This document shows, piece by piece, positions 12,327 to 24,149 of a stretch of DNA of 64,000 nucleotides (the stretch's first letter is position 1; each line of letters starts with the position of its first letter). Source of the DNA: Chiua virens (lineage: Eukaryota > Basidiomycota > Agaricomycetes > Boletales > Boletaceae); NCBI GenBank assembly GCA_019787685.1, contig JAHNUO010000002.1, forward strand, positions 62,001 through 126,000, in the 5' to 3' direction. Under the pieces are notes generated by a model. The model did no database searches. It had not been told where the DNA came from and saw only the letters and a program-made list of their open reading frames with translations. A program made the position numbers and the translations under genes.

Positions 12327-12959
12327 ATGTCAAACCCCCACCCAAACACCATCCTGTTCGCCCGTGGTACCCTCGCCCGCCTCACCCTCTGGCCCGCCCT
12401 CCGTCTCGCCGTCCACGCCTCCTGGGGCGGCCCCGAATCCGCCCAAAAACAACGCTGGCTCGCAGGCGTGCTCGTCGACCAATTCGAGTCGTTCATCGTC
12501 GATAGCAGTTCCACCACGTCGACAACGCCTGTGCCCACATCCACCCCGGCCGTCAACGAGCCCCCACCAGACGACGCGTACGTCGAAGAGCTCCTCCTTC
12601 AAATTATGGTCGATGAATTTGAGGTCACGCTCGAGGATGAGAGTGCAGGTGCTGTCGCGAGGGATGTCGTGAGGCTGTTTGAGAGCACGCGGACGGGCGA
12701 CGATAGGTTCGTCAAGACGCTCGAGGAGCAAGCAGAAAAAGTCAAGGGGAAGGTGCCAACGTACGAGAGGGGTGCGGGTAGTGGGAGCGACGAGGACGAG
12801 AGTGGGAGTAGCGAGGGTGAGTGGGAGGATGAGGAACAGATCGAGAGCGACGGAGAATCAGTGCCACAACTGTTGAATCGCGCGGAACCTCAGACAAGAG
12901 AGGAACCACAAGTGGACGAAGACGGGTTTACAATGATCAAAAGAAAAGGATGTCGATGA
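12327..12959 (+). CDS. TSR2: Pre-rRNA-processing protein TSR2
   Basis: A single-exon 210-residue protein. The N-terminal half carries the WGG motif (VHASWGGPESAQKQRWL) and the following helices (VEELLLQIMVDEFEVTLED) that define the Tsr2 family. An acidic Ser- and Glu-rich linker and the closing motif DEDGFTMIKRK complete the family pattern. In yeast Tsr2 is the nuclear escort for ribosomal protein Rps26 and is needed for 20S pre-rRNA processing. Length matches the family (about 200). The start is the first ATG and gives the expected N-terminus. Confidence 0.9.
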   Translation: MSNPHPNTILFARGTLARLTLWPALRLAVHASWGGPESAQKQRWLAGVLVDQFESFIVDSSSTTSTTPVPTSTPAVNEPPPDDAYVEELLLQIMVDEFEVTLEDESAGAVARDVVRLFESTRTGDDRFVKTLEEQAEKVKGKVPTYERGAGSGSDEDESGSSEGEWEDEEQIESDGESVPQLLNRAEPQTREEPQVDEDGFTMIKRKGCR

Positions 12960-13032
12960 TAATCACACTTGTCATAAAGAGTGCATGCATTCAGACAAGA
13001 TCTAGGTATTTTGAGCAGTAAAGCATCTAAGT

Positions 13033-14313
13033 CTATGAGCTCTCAACGAATGCCTTGCCCTTCTCAATGTTTTTCTTGAGCTCAGGTAAGCAAGCAGCCA
13101 GCAGCTTCTCTTCCTCTGCCGACAAGGGGCCAATGGGGTGGATGGTCTCGACACCGTTGGGCTACCCACAAAGTCAACTAATCATCAACCACAAAACAAA
13201 TAGATACTCACGCCAAGCTCAACACTCGAAGAGAAGAAGTCGATGCCCTGGTCCTTGAAGAGAGGGCTCTCAACGAACGTGGGCGTCACAACACCCTTCT
13301 CGCCGTTCAAACCCCGCAACAAGGAGTTGGTGAATTTGGCACCAGCATATGCCATCGAGAGTGTTGCGCTTCCTGCACCATCCTTGGCCTTGACAACCTC
13401 ATCACCACCAAATTGAATGCGGTAAACAAGCTTTTCGTAAGTCTCGCCCTTGATGGCCTTTCCGTACGTGCTCTGCGAGAGCAAAGGAACAATGGTTGCA
13501 CCACTGTGGCCACCGACAACGGTAATAGGTGTGTCATTCGGGTGGACGCCTGTAATACCAGCACTGAAACGGGCAGCACGGACGACATCAAGGGTGGTTA
13601 CACCGAAAACACGTGCGGGGTTGTAAACACCCGCCTTGGCGAGCGTCGAAGCAACAATAGGTACCGTAGAGTTGACAGGGTTAGAGATGACGAGGATGTG
13701 TGCTGTAGGGGAGACACGGCCGATGGCGCTAGCGAGATCACGGACGATAGAGGCATTAGTCTGCGGAGAAGTCAGCCTCGGCAACAAAGACGTTGACAAC
13801 CACTCACGTTGAAAAGATCGTCACGGGTCATCTTGCATCATAATTTAGTATAATAAACACGACTAGACAGCGCAACGACTTACACCAGGCTACGGGCGGT
13901 GCATGATCAGATTCTGTGCGACGAACAGACAACAACCAAACGAACCTTTCTTGGGACACCAGCGGGAATAACGACAACTTCGACGCCTTCAAGGGCCTCG
14001 TCCAACTTGTCAGCTGCGTAACCTTGAACCTAGTGAAACCACTCAGTTCCACCGACTTCAGACCGGGCATAATGCGATCACGCACCTCGCTTGCAGTGTC
14101 GACGTGGCTGACATCGGCAGCGACACCGGGTGCACCACGGATGTCATAAAGACTGAGAGAGGTGACCAGAGGGTCGTTTTTCAGCAACAGCGACAGAGGC
14201 TGGCCAATTCCACCTCCGGCGCCGAGGACAGCAACCTTGGTGTTGCGTGCGGCGGTGGTAGAGAAGAGACGGGATTGGCCGGAGAGAGCACGGACTGCAG
14301 CGCGGGAGAGCAT
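13033..14313 (-). CDS. MDH1: Mitochondrial malate dehydrogenase
   Basis: Six exons (14313-14086, 14029-13946, 13889-13884, 13831-13808, 13760-13212, 13161-13033) sum to exactly 340 codons. A mitochondrial presequence ([19 protein letters not shown]) precedes the NAD-binding loop [13 protein letters not shown]. Substrate-binding residues are visible in [15 protein letters not shown], and [11 protein letters not shown] and the catalytic His region [13 protein letters not shown] follow. The enzyme interconverts malate and oxaloacetate in the TCA cycle. The third exon is only six bases (Pro-Gly), inside the highly conserved mobile loop; without it a conserved dipeptide would be missing. The C-terminus is intact. 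Confidence 0.93.
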
Positions 14314-14603
14314 CGTTGTCGTTGTGGTCGTCGTAGAAGGAGTAAGAGTTGAGTCTCTGGTGGGCTTGATTTTATTTGCTCGGGTCTGCCGGGAATTGCC
14401 GAACTACCTTCGGAACGAGCACACCGACATGATCCAGGTCAGGGACAAAAGTTGGCGGATATCCGCGGTAAGAAGTACTTTGCATATATCGTAGAGACTG
14501 AAAACCGTCTATGTAACGATAATAATAATGACAATATGATATCGAGAGCTGTCCAGCAAATTAAACGCTGTTTGATAGTCCAAAGCTGCCAATCGTAGAA
14601 AGT

Positions 14604-15733
14604 CTAACTTGAAGAACACAACGGCACTTCGACCAGACTCTCTTCAATCGGAGCATCAAAGATTTTCTTGTTGCTATCTTCTGGCATGTCATTGACGCAT
14701 GTCTTCTCGCTAGGTCAAAATGTGAGTTCCAACCGAACGCTACCCGAGAAAATGGAATGGGAGAGAGACTTACGAATCGACCAAGTTCAACAACTGCGAC
14801 TCGGAAGGAGCATTGGATGACCGACGTGGTACATAGCTATAGAAAGTCTCCATCTCGAGAACGGCCTCCCGGATGGCCGGGATCGACATCCTTCTCATAG
14901 GAACCGGATTCCAGATCCGATAAAGCAGTTCACTCAGAGGCTCCGAGACGGGCAAAGTATGCAACAGGTAGCCTCTGTCGGAAACGAACGCCGCATACTT
15001 CTCGTCCGTTCGGCAGGCTACCTCCCACGGGTATTGGCAAGTGACCATGTTGAACAGAACCACGCCCAAGGACCAGATGTCTGCCGCGTCCGCGTAATAG
15101 AAGACATCTCTTTCGTCCCAGCATTCTCAAGGCGAGTCAGTTCCATCAACAATGTGCGCTGGCGAAGAGTAACTGACCTGGTGCCATGTAAGAGGCGGTA
15201 CCGCACCCACCATCCCGACAGATACGACGGTTGGTAGACAACCCGAAGTCACTTATCCTGATTCGAGTTCCGTCTGCATCACACATGATATTTTCGGGCT
15301 TGAGATCTCGGTGGTAAATACCCTTCCTATGGCACGCGAATATGCCGTCTATGATGTCTACAAATACCTGCTTTATGAGGGCGTCGTTCTTCCAATACGC
15401 CTTCCACTTCCAGATCGCCTTGAACATGTCCGTCTCGACCAGAGGCATCACGAGGAAGAAGTGCTTGTCCTCTTCAAAACATTCATAAAGTGACATTATG
15501 TTCGGGCACAAAACCACGGCATCATGGTTCTCCATTTCCGCTCTTTGCTGACGTCTTTGCTGAATGACTCTACTCTTTCGAACGCACTTGATAGCGTAAA
15601 GAGGCGACATCTTCAGGGTGTGGTATACGGCCTGGTATACGCTGCCAGCAGCACCAATACCGAGAACGGAAGTGAGAAGGTAAGGACCGACTTGCTGTCC
15701 GCAGAAATCTGGTCCCTCCACTGGCATTGCCAT
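14604..15733 (-). CDS. Ran1/Sks1-like serine/threonine kinase, copy B
   Basis: Three exons (15733-15178, 15125-14774, 14709-14604) give 338 codons. Landmarks: intact glycine loop GIGAAGSVYQAV, YAIKCVRK, HRDLKPENIMC, ISDFGLSTNRRIC, CGTASYMAPE formed across the first intron, and DIWSLGVVLFNMVTCQYPW. The apparent stop after VDS is really a GTAAGT splice donor. The spliced third exon adds EKTCVNDMPEDSNKK and an acidic tail. The kinase at 34.9 kb has the same donor and a similar tail, which supports the model. It is convergent with the permease region and probably descends from the same ancestor as the other two kinases. Role in nutrient or developmental signalling is inferred from the Ran1-like group only. 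Confidence 0.82.
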
Positions 15734-16832
15734 TTGAGAGCGCTGAAAAGCGAGAGGTAGAAGGCAGTCTTCGGGTTCAAGCGATAGCTGTGGTAGCAGG
15801 TCAAGTTGTGCGCCAACCAGGAGCCCCTCATCGAAACCCCTAAATAGCCTCCTGACTGAATCACAGTGGCTGAGTGCTGAGCGCTGAGCCTTGAGCTGAT
15901 TTCAATTCTGACCAGCTCATCGGGTTTAGATCCCTTCCTAAAATAGAAACATCATCCATACAGACTCTTTAAAGTTTGCAAGGTTCTTTCCGGGAGTGAT
16001 TTTCTGAGCTTCTACTATGGGGCAGCCTCCCCACCACTCACTACTTCCATGCTCCCAACCTCTCCTGCCTCATCTGCTGCCTCTGAGGATGGTTGGTGAT
16101 AACGAAGCGGCTCAAGTTGAGAAAGACCCCGCGGATTTCCCGGCGTCACTCTCATCGGCCCAGGTGATAAAGTGGCCAATCTTGATGTTCACAAATTACT
16201 AGATCTTTTGTCACAAAAACCTTCCGAGGTTGCCGTACCGTAGCACATTATGGGAAGCCGTTAGGTTGCCAGGAGGCTTGACCTAGTAACCAGCTGGCGG
16301 CTTCCCCTGGCTACTGTTGCTGCTCCTGTCAATTGGTCGTTCAAGTTCCCGTAGCTATGTACCAGAATAGTGCCTGGTTTAAATCTGTCCAAAACTCGGG
16401 GACTGAGGTTTTCACGGAGTCATGCAAGAAACTAATTTTAAAAAGGTGAGCGAGATATATATATCATGCACATGGAGAATCTACTCAATTTTGGCCGTAC
16501 TAAATCCCTTGAAAACCGCGGAATGCACGTGGTGCTCGCATAAGCTACTCCGATAAGTGTTCGTGTGTAGCCGCTACGGTAAACAGTTTATTAACTTGGG
16601 AGTGCGAATCACAAGTGATTTGGGTTTATAGATGGGTGAGTACCACTGAATGCTCACTTAGCTGATCCAGGCAAGGGGTCCAGGCGTTGAATGACATCTA
16701 GGGTACCGTAACATTGACATTTACATGCAGCAATGTCCGTGGGCGCTCAAGCGTTCAGGTGTAAATCCTAGGGTGTGAAGTCTGCACAATTGGGATGTTC
16801 GTTGGAGCTGTACCTCTCGACTAAATGCGCTT
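15734..16832. other. Intergenic region between divergent kinase and permease
   Basis: This 1.1 kb gap holds both promoters of a divergent gene pair. A run of alternating TA occurs near 16448-16465. No coding exon or RNA gene is supported. Confidence 0.5.
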
Positions 16833-19138
16833 ATGAAGGGGCCTATCGGGGCTGCCGGCTCAATGTTGACGACCCCTTTCCAGGAGCCTTCTACATATAT
16901 TCCTGCCTCAGTCCTTCCCCTGCTTTTGGCTCTCATGGCTCCTCAATTCCTCAGTAACCTTATGCCAAAGAAGGAGGCGAACACTACCGCTAGCCTCCTA
17001 CCGGCCATTAGGTCCCTCAAATCAATTCAAATCGCTCACTTCTGGGTCGGGTGTGTCAGAATGCGTTTTTAATGTTGATATGTCCACATGGAATTCTTGA
17101 TTCAGCTGGCTTGCTTGGACCTGTGATTCACTCGATTTCTTCACTGTATCATTGACGCTTTCAACCCTTGCGAAACAGTTCAACGTAACGACGGCGACAC
17201 TCGTAAGTTCCCATCATAATTATCGTTTTGTGAGTTGTCTGACTGATCAACCATGCGTAGACAACCTCCATTACACTCACACTTCTTTTCAGATCAGTTG
17301 GTGCTGTGGGGTTTTGTCTTCCTGGTTCAGGGCTTTGCACTGAGCCTTAACGCAGATTATATTTGGTATCTTATCGGATCGTTTTGGTCGCAAGTGGCCT
17401 CTAGTTTGCAACTTGTTGCTCTGCTGCGCGTTCTCCCTTGCATCCGGTTTCGTGAACACGTATCCCCAATTCTTGGCCGTCCGTTCCATCTTTGGTATTG
17501 CCATGGGTGGTATCTGGGGCCTTGCGTCTTCGTCAGCACTTGAAAACCTGCCTGTCGAAGTTCGAGGCCTTGCGAGCGGTATACTTCAGGAAGGCTATGC
17601 GTGCGGTTATCTTATCGCCGCTGTCATCAACATCACTGTCGTTCCCCGTTCTCCTTATGGCTGGCGGTCGCTGTTCTGGTTCGGTGCTGGTGTTTCGTTT
17701 CTTTCAGCCTGTTTGTGTTCACTCTTGCCTGAATCGGAGGTATTCCTGCGTGCCAAGGCTGTCGAGAGAGCAAGGGGAGCGACCACCACTCAAAAGACGA
17801 AGATTTTCATGCACGAAACAAAAGAGATGCTCAAACTTCATTGGAAGTTGTGTATCTATGTTGTTTTGCTTATGAGCGGTAAGTTTATGCGCGCGTTCTC
17901 AGACGCGCGTGAGTAGTTGTTGATCTTGGTCTCGCGCAGGATTCAACTTTCTAGCTCATGGTTCTCAGGTACCCGAATATAATCTTTCGTGGATATTTTG
18001 AAGCTGCCGACATGCATGACCTTGATTTGCAGGATTTATACCCCACTTACTTGGAGGAGACCAAAGGGTTCTCAAGCTATGATGCATCCATTGCTACAAT
18101 CATCGGAAATTGTGTATGTGTAATTTTATCATCTTCCATATGACACGCACCCACTAGAATGATAGGGAGCTATTGCGTGAGTTTTGATTGATGGTATTGA
18201 AACAGCATCACGAACTTCTTTTCGGGCTGATATATGTAGTGGTGGTGCAGTCGCTGGATACTCAAGCCAATATATTGGGCGTCGCCTCGCTATTGTGTAA
18301 GTGCGGCTGTTTTCTTGATGTTTGTCTTCGAGTGGTCTCATAACCTCGCTCAGCCTCTGTGTGTTACTTGTCGGTGGTAAGTCAGAGATCGATCGTGACT
18401 GTGGTACCCTGATTGTCAATCAATGTTCCGTTATCACGTCAAGCATTTATCCCCTTGTGGATTCTCCCGGATACGTTTGGCCCTCTCTCTGCGGGCGCAT
18501 TTTTTGTCCAGTTCGGTGTTCAAGGCGCGTGGGGAGTTGTAGGTGTCCACTTCTCCCCTTAATGTGAACATGACCCAAATGCACTACGCTCAGATTCCCA
18601 TTCAGCTCGCAGAATTGTCGCCTCCTGCATTCAGGGCAACCTTCCCTGGTGTAGCGTATCAGCTCGGCAATGTAAGTTACACCCGTCTGTGAGAAACTAT
18701 CGGCATGCAGATTAATCTTCTACCTTTAGATGATCTCCTCTGCGTCTTCTCAAATCGAAGCGAGTGCGTGTTCTGCTCACGCGCTGGACCCCTGACGCTG
18801 ATGTTTGGTTTGGTTTAGCTGGCGCACACTCGCTGAGGACCTATATTACCGTTAACGGCATCGTCAAAAACGTTCCTGATTATGCGACGGTGCAAGGAAT
18901 CTTCATTGGTACTGTTGCTGCGTATGTTGTCCTGATGACGCTCTTTGGCCCCGAGTACGTCCCTCGTCCTCGTTAAATAGAATGTTCATCACGGACGCTT
19001 GTCACGCTTGTCAGACATCACTCATCTCACTTCGAGAAACACAAGACCGCCTTTGAGGAAGGTGGTGGACAAGACAGTGCGATCGTGCATGACGATGACG
19101 AGATACGTGAGGAAGATGAGAAGGGTTCGGATGTATGA
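16833..19138 (+). CDS. Jen1-like MFS carboxylate (lactate/pyruvate) permease
   Basis: About twelve exons can be chained in frame to TGA at 19136-19138. The product starts near MLTTPFQEPSTYIP, then reads SIQIAHFWVGWLAWTCDSLD and FFTVSLTLSTLAKQFNV, the first helix of the Jen1/SHS group. The MFS signature between helices 2 and 3 is GILSDRFGRKWPL, reached through a weak donor (GTGGGG, about 17304). Helices continue with GIAMGGIWGLASSSALENLP, and helix 7 onwards is DLYPTYLEETKGFSSYDASI. The tail is acidic and cytosolic. Family members are plasma-membrane proton symporters for monocarboxylates and are glucose-repressed in yeasts. Many short introns break the frame, so gene callers may fragment it. 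The alternative start is 16863. Confidence 0.75.
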
Positions 19139-19599
19139 TTTGTTTGGTTTATTGATAACAAGTCTTTGTGCCATGGCATATGGATCAACGGTACACTGAC
19201 TACGGTGATGCCATGACGAGTATACTTCACGACTCTTTCAATGCGGAGGACTCACGGACTCGTCGGAACGTCATTCGTACGAGTGTTGTTACATAAAAAC
19301 GAGCTAAGGATAGCTCCGATATGACAAGAACCTGATCCGCTCAGCCATACTCGAACTCCGAGGTTCGTAATCCGAAAATTTGGTCATTTTGGGGTTTATG
19401 TGTCCCCAAGCAAACCTCAAGCGCATAGAACGCGCTGTGTCCTGTTGGCAATGCTACTCAGATAAATACTACGGCGAATGGAGCGGCTAAGATTCCGACT
19501 CCAGGACTCAGTACTCAATACCTACTCACAACGAGGTCAAAGGAATATTGCCAGGATTAATTGCAAAAGCTTCAAGGGGGGCATCAGCAGTTAACTACT

Positions 19600-20060
19600 A
19601 AACCTCACCACAACTCACCACCTTTCTTCCATGCACTCGATATCTCCTGCTTCATCTGTCATCGGATGCTGTATCGACTTCAAGTTCTCTTCCTCGCAGA
19701 AAATAATAATGATCGTGCAGTCTGCTTCCACGGAGACCCACGAGAATGTTCTCGTACATCCTCATGAGAGCAAATAGCATGGCTTGGAATACCTTGAATG
19801 ACGTCCACAATGTAATTTTTGTACGGGCGTTTCTGCCTTCATGCATCATGGGGAGACACTCAGCTTCCAAATTTCAATGCCGGGGTCGTCGCGGTCTAAC
19901 GTTACCCGTAATAAGTGTCATCACAAACAGCACGAGATTGACATACGATGCATTGGATATGCCCGTCATTGGTGGACTCATCATCAATTCTGGGCAAAAG
20001 GAAAGATGATGTGTAGGCTGTACACTAGTCTCATCATCATGATGGTGAGAGGTAAAACGT
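19600..20060 (-). pseudogene. Possible remnant of a multi-pass membrane protein gene
   Basis: On the minus strand a hydrophobic stretch (NASYVNLVLFVMTLITG) is followed by ITLWTSFKVFQAMLFALM and a polar acidic end (DEAGDIECMEERW) in different frames. These resemble the last helices and tail of Agaricomycete seven-helix membrane proteins. No complete exon chain was found. The rest of the 19.1-20.1 kb gap holds the promoter of GRC3 and nothing else I can support. Confidence 0.22.
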
Positions 20061-20095
20061 AGCGTTTCCTTTTTTGTGCTTAGGTATCGACGCCA

Positions 20096-22632
20096 ATGCT
20101 CAGCGCAGTTGCGGCACGCAAAGCAGCCAAGGCGGCAGCAGAGGCATCCATTACACCCTCTTCTAAACCACCATCACCGCCCCTTTCCAAGTCGCTCTCG
20201 CCATCACCAAAGCCAGCGGACTCGTCAAATGACAATGCGTCGTCGACCGTGAAACGGAAACCCCGTGGTTCGTCCAACACTGGACAATCAAAAAACAAAA
20301 AGACCAAATTCGCTCACGCGTCTACAAAGTTTGACCGCAGTGTACGCTACTTTGACGCAAGCGACGCGTCGAAAGCACAGAATACTGTTGATACCGCTAT
20401 CGGGACGGCCACTTCGCAGTCAGAGTCATCGTCGTCTGCAGAGGAGATGGATATGGATATCTCCCATCCGGCTGGTCTCTCGTTCCTCCCCGTCAAAAAA
20501 ACTAAGCGCGCCTGGTCACCGAGTCGACCAATGCAGGATTCATCGGACGTCGAAGAAGCTGACCCTCCTGGCTCTACCGATCCCAGCATGTATTTGGCAT
20601 CGGCATCGAAAAAATCTGAGCATTTGCTTCTTTCCACGTTCCGTCCGGTGATCGGTGTCAATGTCTATTCGGTCCAAGGGAACGAATACGAGACCAACGG
20701 GGCGGCAGTCATCTTGGTGCTTCAACCCAACGAAACAGCCGCGCTTGTCGGAATCTATTCATTGTGCGTATTACAAGGCAGTCTTTCGCTGTTAGGTGTC
20801 ACGCTATCACCGTCAAAAACCAAGCACGCCATCTTCGCACCACGATCATCACCCATTCCCATCCTGTCATGGGCTAAATTGGATCGTCAGGGCTCCTGTG
20901 CATATTCGATCCCACCAGCTATCCGTCGCCAAGAAAATTCCACTGCAATATTGATTGAATACGCCCACACTGGTGTTGAAGGCCTCGGACAGATATGTAA
21001 AACGTTTGAAAATGTCTTCCAGCCACCTCGGGAGTCGGAGGCCCTTCCAAGTATCGAGCTCCCGAGGATACACATCGTATGTATTCTTAAACCCTAACTT
21101 GCGATTTTTCGCTAATACATCTACTAAAAGGTCAACCGTGGCGCCAAGGATATTTATCCATATGTATTTCCAAGCTCTTGGGAAACTGCTTGTTCGTTGA
21201 TCGACGAGCAACTTGACTCAGAAATGACTGCTGCGCCGGTATGTTTCGTGAAAGGACCCAGGAAGAGCGGAAAGAGTACACTGGCACGAACGCTAGTAAA
21301 TCGATTGTTGAATCGGTTAGTATCTGCGAGACGTCACGTTTAGTCGCTCACCCGTCTCATCAAGATATCGTCGAGTCGCCTTCCTCGAATGTGATTTGGG
21401 CCAATCCGAGTTCACACCAGGAGGTTTGGTAGCACTCAACTTGGTGGAGAACTACGTGTTTGGTAAGCCAACACACTTGGTGGCCTAATTAGTCAGGGGT
21501 GAAACTCTACGCTACAGGACCTCCGTTTACACATCCAAGCTTACCCTATCGCTCGCATTACATTGGATCCACTTCACCCCGTGCGAGTCCGTCGCACTAT
21601 CTACACTCGGTTCAATCTCTGTTGGAAGCGTACAAGCTTGATTTACAGTTTCCGGTGACGAACAACGAGCCCCTGCCTGGCGACGAGCGCATATATGATG
21701 CAATCCCGCTCGTGGTCAATACGATGGGATGGACTAGGGGCTTGGGTGCAGACCTGAATGCGCGAATTGAGGACTTCGTGGAGCCGTCGCATACATTCGA
21801 TGTCGTTGGGGTCGAAGAGAAGGGATGGCCGGCACCTCCTCAGCCACAGGCCTCTCAGCAAGCCCCAACCGGTTTTCAACTCATGCCAACTAGCACAAAG
21901 AAATGTGTCACGGTGGAATCCATCATTTCAGAGATGACGAACACACATTACACTGCGACAGACCACCGGAATCTCAACATCCTGTCATACTTTCATGCGA
22001 TTTTTCCTGAAATTCCGATTTCATCATTTGGTCCGAGTTTGGTACTCAATCAAGTGCTTGCTATCGGTTGGGACACATCGGTACCACTCTGTGCGCGCTA
22101 CCCTTACGAAGTGGACTACTCGCAAGCGTTTGATCACGTCTACTTGACCGGTCCGGGGTATGAAGATGTAGTGCCGTCCGAGCTTACGCGAGTGCTGAAT
22201 GGCGCCATCGTCGGGCTTGTCTCGAGTGGACCTGCCAGCAAACTTCCTCGACCCACCCATCCGAGGACGTCGAACGAAGAAACATCTTCACTGCCATACA
22301 CGCCTGCCGAGCCACCTCCCGATCCGGCACTGTCGACGTGCCACGGCCTTGCCCTGATCCGAGGTATCCCGCTCACACCCAACCCACGCTCGCCACGCAT
22401 ACACATCCTCACACCCCTCCCACCGGCAGTCCTAGCTCACACACGCGTGCTCGTCAAGGGTGAAATGGAACTACCGATCTGGGGTATGCTCGACTTCCGC
22501 GAGGACGACCATGGTCGGGTGGCAGGCATCGACAAGGATCATGTGCCGTATCTGCAATGGGGAAAGGGAGAAGGTGTCGGAGGTGAGAAGAGGCGGGTGA
22601 GGCGAAATTTACTGCGGAAAGGACAGATGTAA
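20096..22632 (+). CDS. GRC3: Polynucleotide 5'-hydroxyl-kinase GRC3
   Basis: Four exons (20096-21076, 21131-21315, 21365-21462, 21518-22632) sum to 793 codons. A basic, disordered N-terminus leads to the beta domain (NVYSVQGNEYETNGAAVILV). Then comes the P-loop VKGPRKSGKSTLARTL and the Walker B-like ECDLGQSEFTPGG, both diagnostic for the Clp1/Grc3 RNA kinase family. The C-terminal domain ends in LPYLQWGKGEGVG-type sequence. In yeast Grc3 works with Las1 to phosphorylate the 5' end left by ITS2 cleavage during 60S ribosome maturation, in the nucleolus. All catalytic motifs are intact. The chosen ATG is the first in frame. Confidence 0.9.
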
Positions 22633-24149
22633 GGGCGGCCATTGGCATGTTCGAGGTAGCTCGAAGGATGGGTCGTTGCAACTCTCCGTGAGCATCGCTC
22701 GAGTTATTAGGTGCGTTCAGTTTCTGTTCCCAGTAGGCACATTTCACGTGTGCTAACGTCGTGCAGATGCTTTGCTTTGTTATAGAGTATTCCACCGATA
22801 CAGTCCGTGCCTACTGCGACGCGGGAGGCTGGCTAGGAAACAACTTGCTCCCATCTAAAGGGCAAGTGGATCTATTTCAGAACAAGAACACTGACAAAGT
22901 TGTGCGCGAATTCCAGCGAGATTTTTCTGTCTGACCACCTTGATAGCGAAAATGAGTGCATAATTTTCCTTGCCGTTTTCCAGCCGGGTCCATAGACTCG
23001 CGGTGGCGTTTAGCTTTCAACGCGGAGTCGTAGCTCTTCTCGATCAATATGTTTCCGTCGATGAGTCGCACCTTTTCAACATGCTTCTTGGCTCAGGCGG
23101 GCTCGGAGTCCCAGCCCCGGCAATATTCCGAGCGTCATTTTTCAATCGCGTTTTCCGCAGCGTTTTGAAAAACGGCTGTAACTTCTCACATTAATTGGTT
23201 GGATCAATCCGGGTGTTCGCCTACGCCACTGATCATGACAACCTGTCTTGGAGATGCCGACGATGCATCATAAGGCATTTAATAATGGAGCATGTGAGCT
23301 ATACTCAAAGACAACCTTGAGTAGGTAAATGAAGGGAACCTTGGCAGGACGATGGACCAGGAACATGCTTCCAGCATGCCTGAAGAAAATTTCTCAGGTC
23401 TGCTAGTGGAGGAGCGCTTTGTGACGTTACCGCTTGCTGCTCTTTTGTGGGCCTGCCTCCGATCAGCGCTCTCAAAAGTCCATAAAAAAGGCAATTAAGG
23501 GTCCTAACAAAGTTTTTCCTTGGAGCTTGGTCTGTCTTAGACCAGTCCTGACTCCTGAGCGTCTTCCAGCGGCAGTTCAAACGAGTTCACTGACCAAGTG
23601 ACTGGCTGTGAGGAAACCGCCCTAGGCAGGGGGTGCCATGACTAATATTATCAGGGTCAAGTCAGCCTGGGTCACGTCACTTTACCAAGTATAGCATCAA
23701 TCAGGCTTCCTGAGGCCTTCAAATTTCTCCCGCATCACGATCCTGTCAATTAAGTCGTTCACTTCAACAAAGACAAAGATACGCCCAACCCAGGTCTCAC
23801 TAATATACACCACTTCAGAGCCTGCTGGAGGATAGAATGGTCTTGAAGAGAATTCTTGTGCTTTCTAAGGTCCTTTGGTGCTGGAATCGCAGGATGGACC
23901 CAGCGCCATCTCTTGCGAAAAAAATCACGAAAAGAGTCCGGACGATCAGCGGTATTAGGTATGTCTCTCACAAGCATTAACACGTTCAAACGCATATGTA
24001 TAGCGGACGAACACCCTGTAGTCGTGGTGCTGTAATCTCTACCCTTTCGTCAAAGGTTTGATGATGTTCCAGGACCCCTTCGTTAGATATTTAAAGTGTT
24101 GACGAGAATTTTTTGCAGTTTCATTCAAGGCCGTCTATTCTTTGGCATC
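22633..24149. other. Intergenic region
   Basis: About 1.5 kb with no supported exon. Open stretches on the minus strand have neither splice partners nor family resemblance. The end of the region should contain the promoter of membrane-protein copy 1 (an A/T-rich TATTTAAAG motif lies near 24089). Confidence 0.5.

Noticed and set aside
22140..22412. Minus-strand open frame opposite GRC3
   Set aside because: It has no start context or domain and lies entirely within the GRC3 last exon, which carries conserved sequence.
12327..22632. TSR2 and GRC3 as a ribosome-biogenesis cluster
   Set aside because: They are 7 kb apart with an unrelated kinase, malate dehydrogenase and permease between. No shared promoter feature was seen, so chance proximity is enough.
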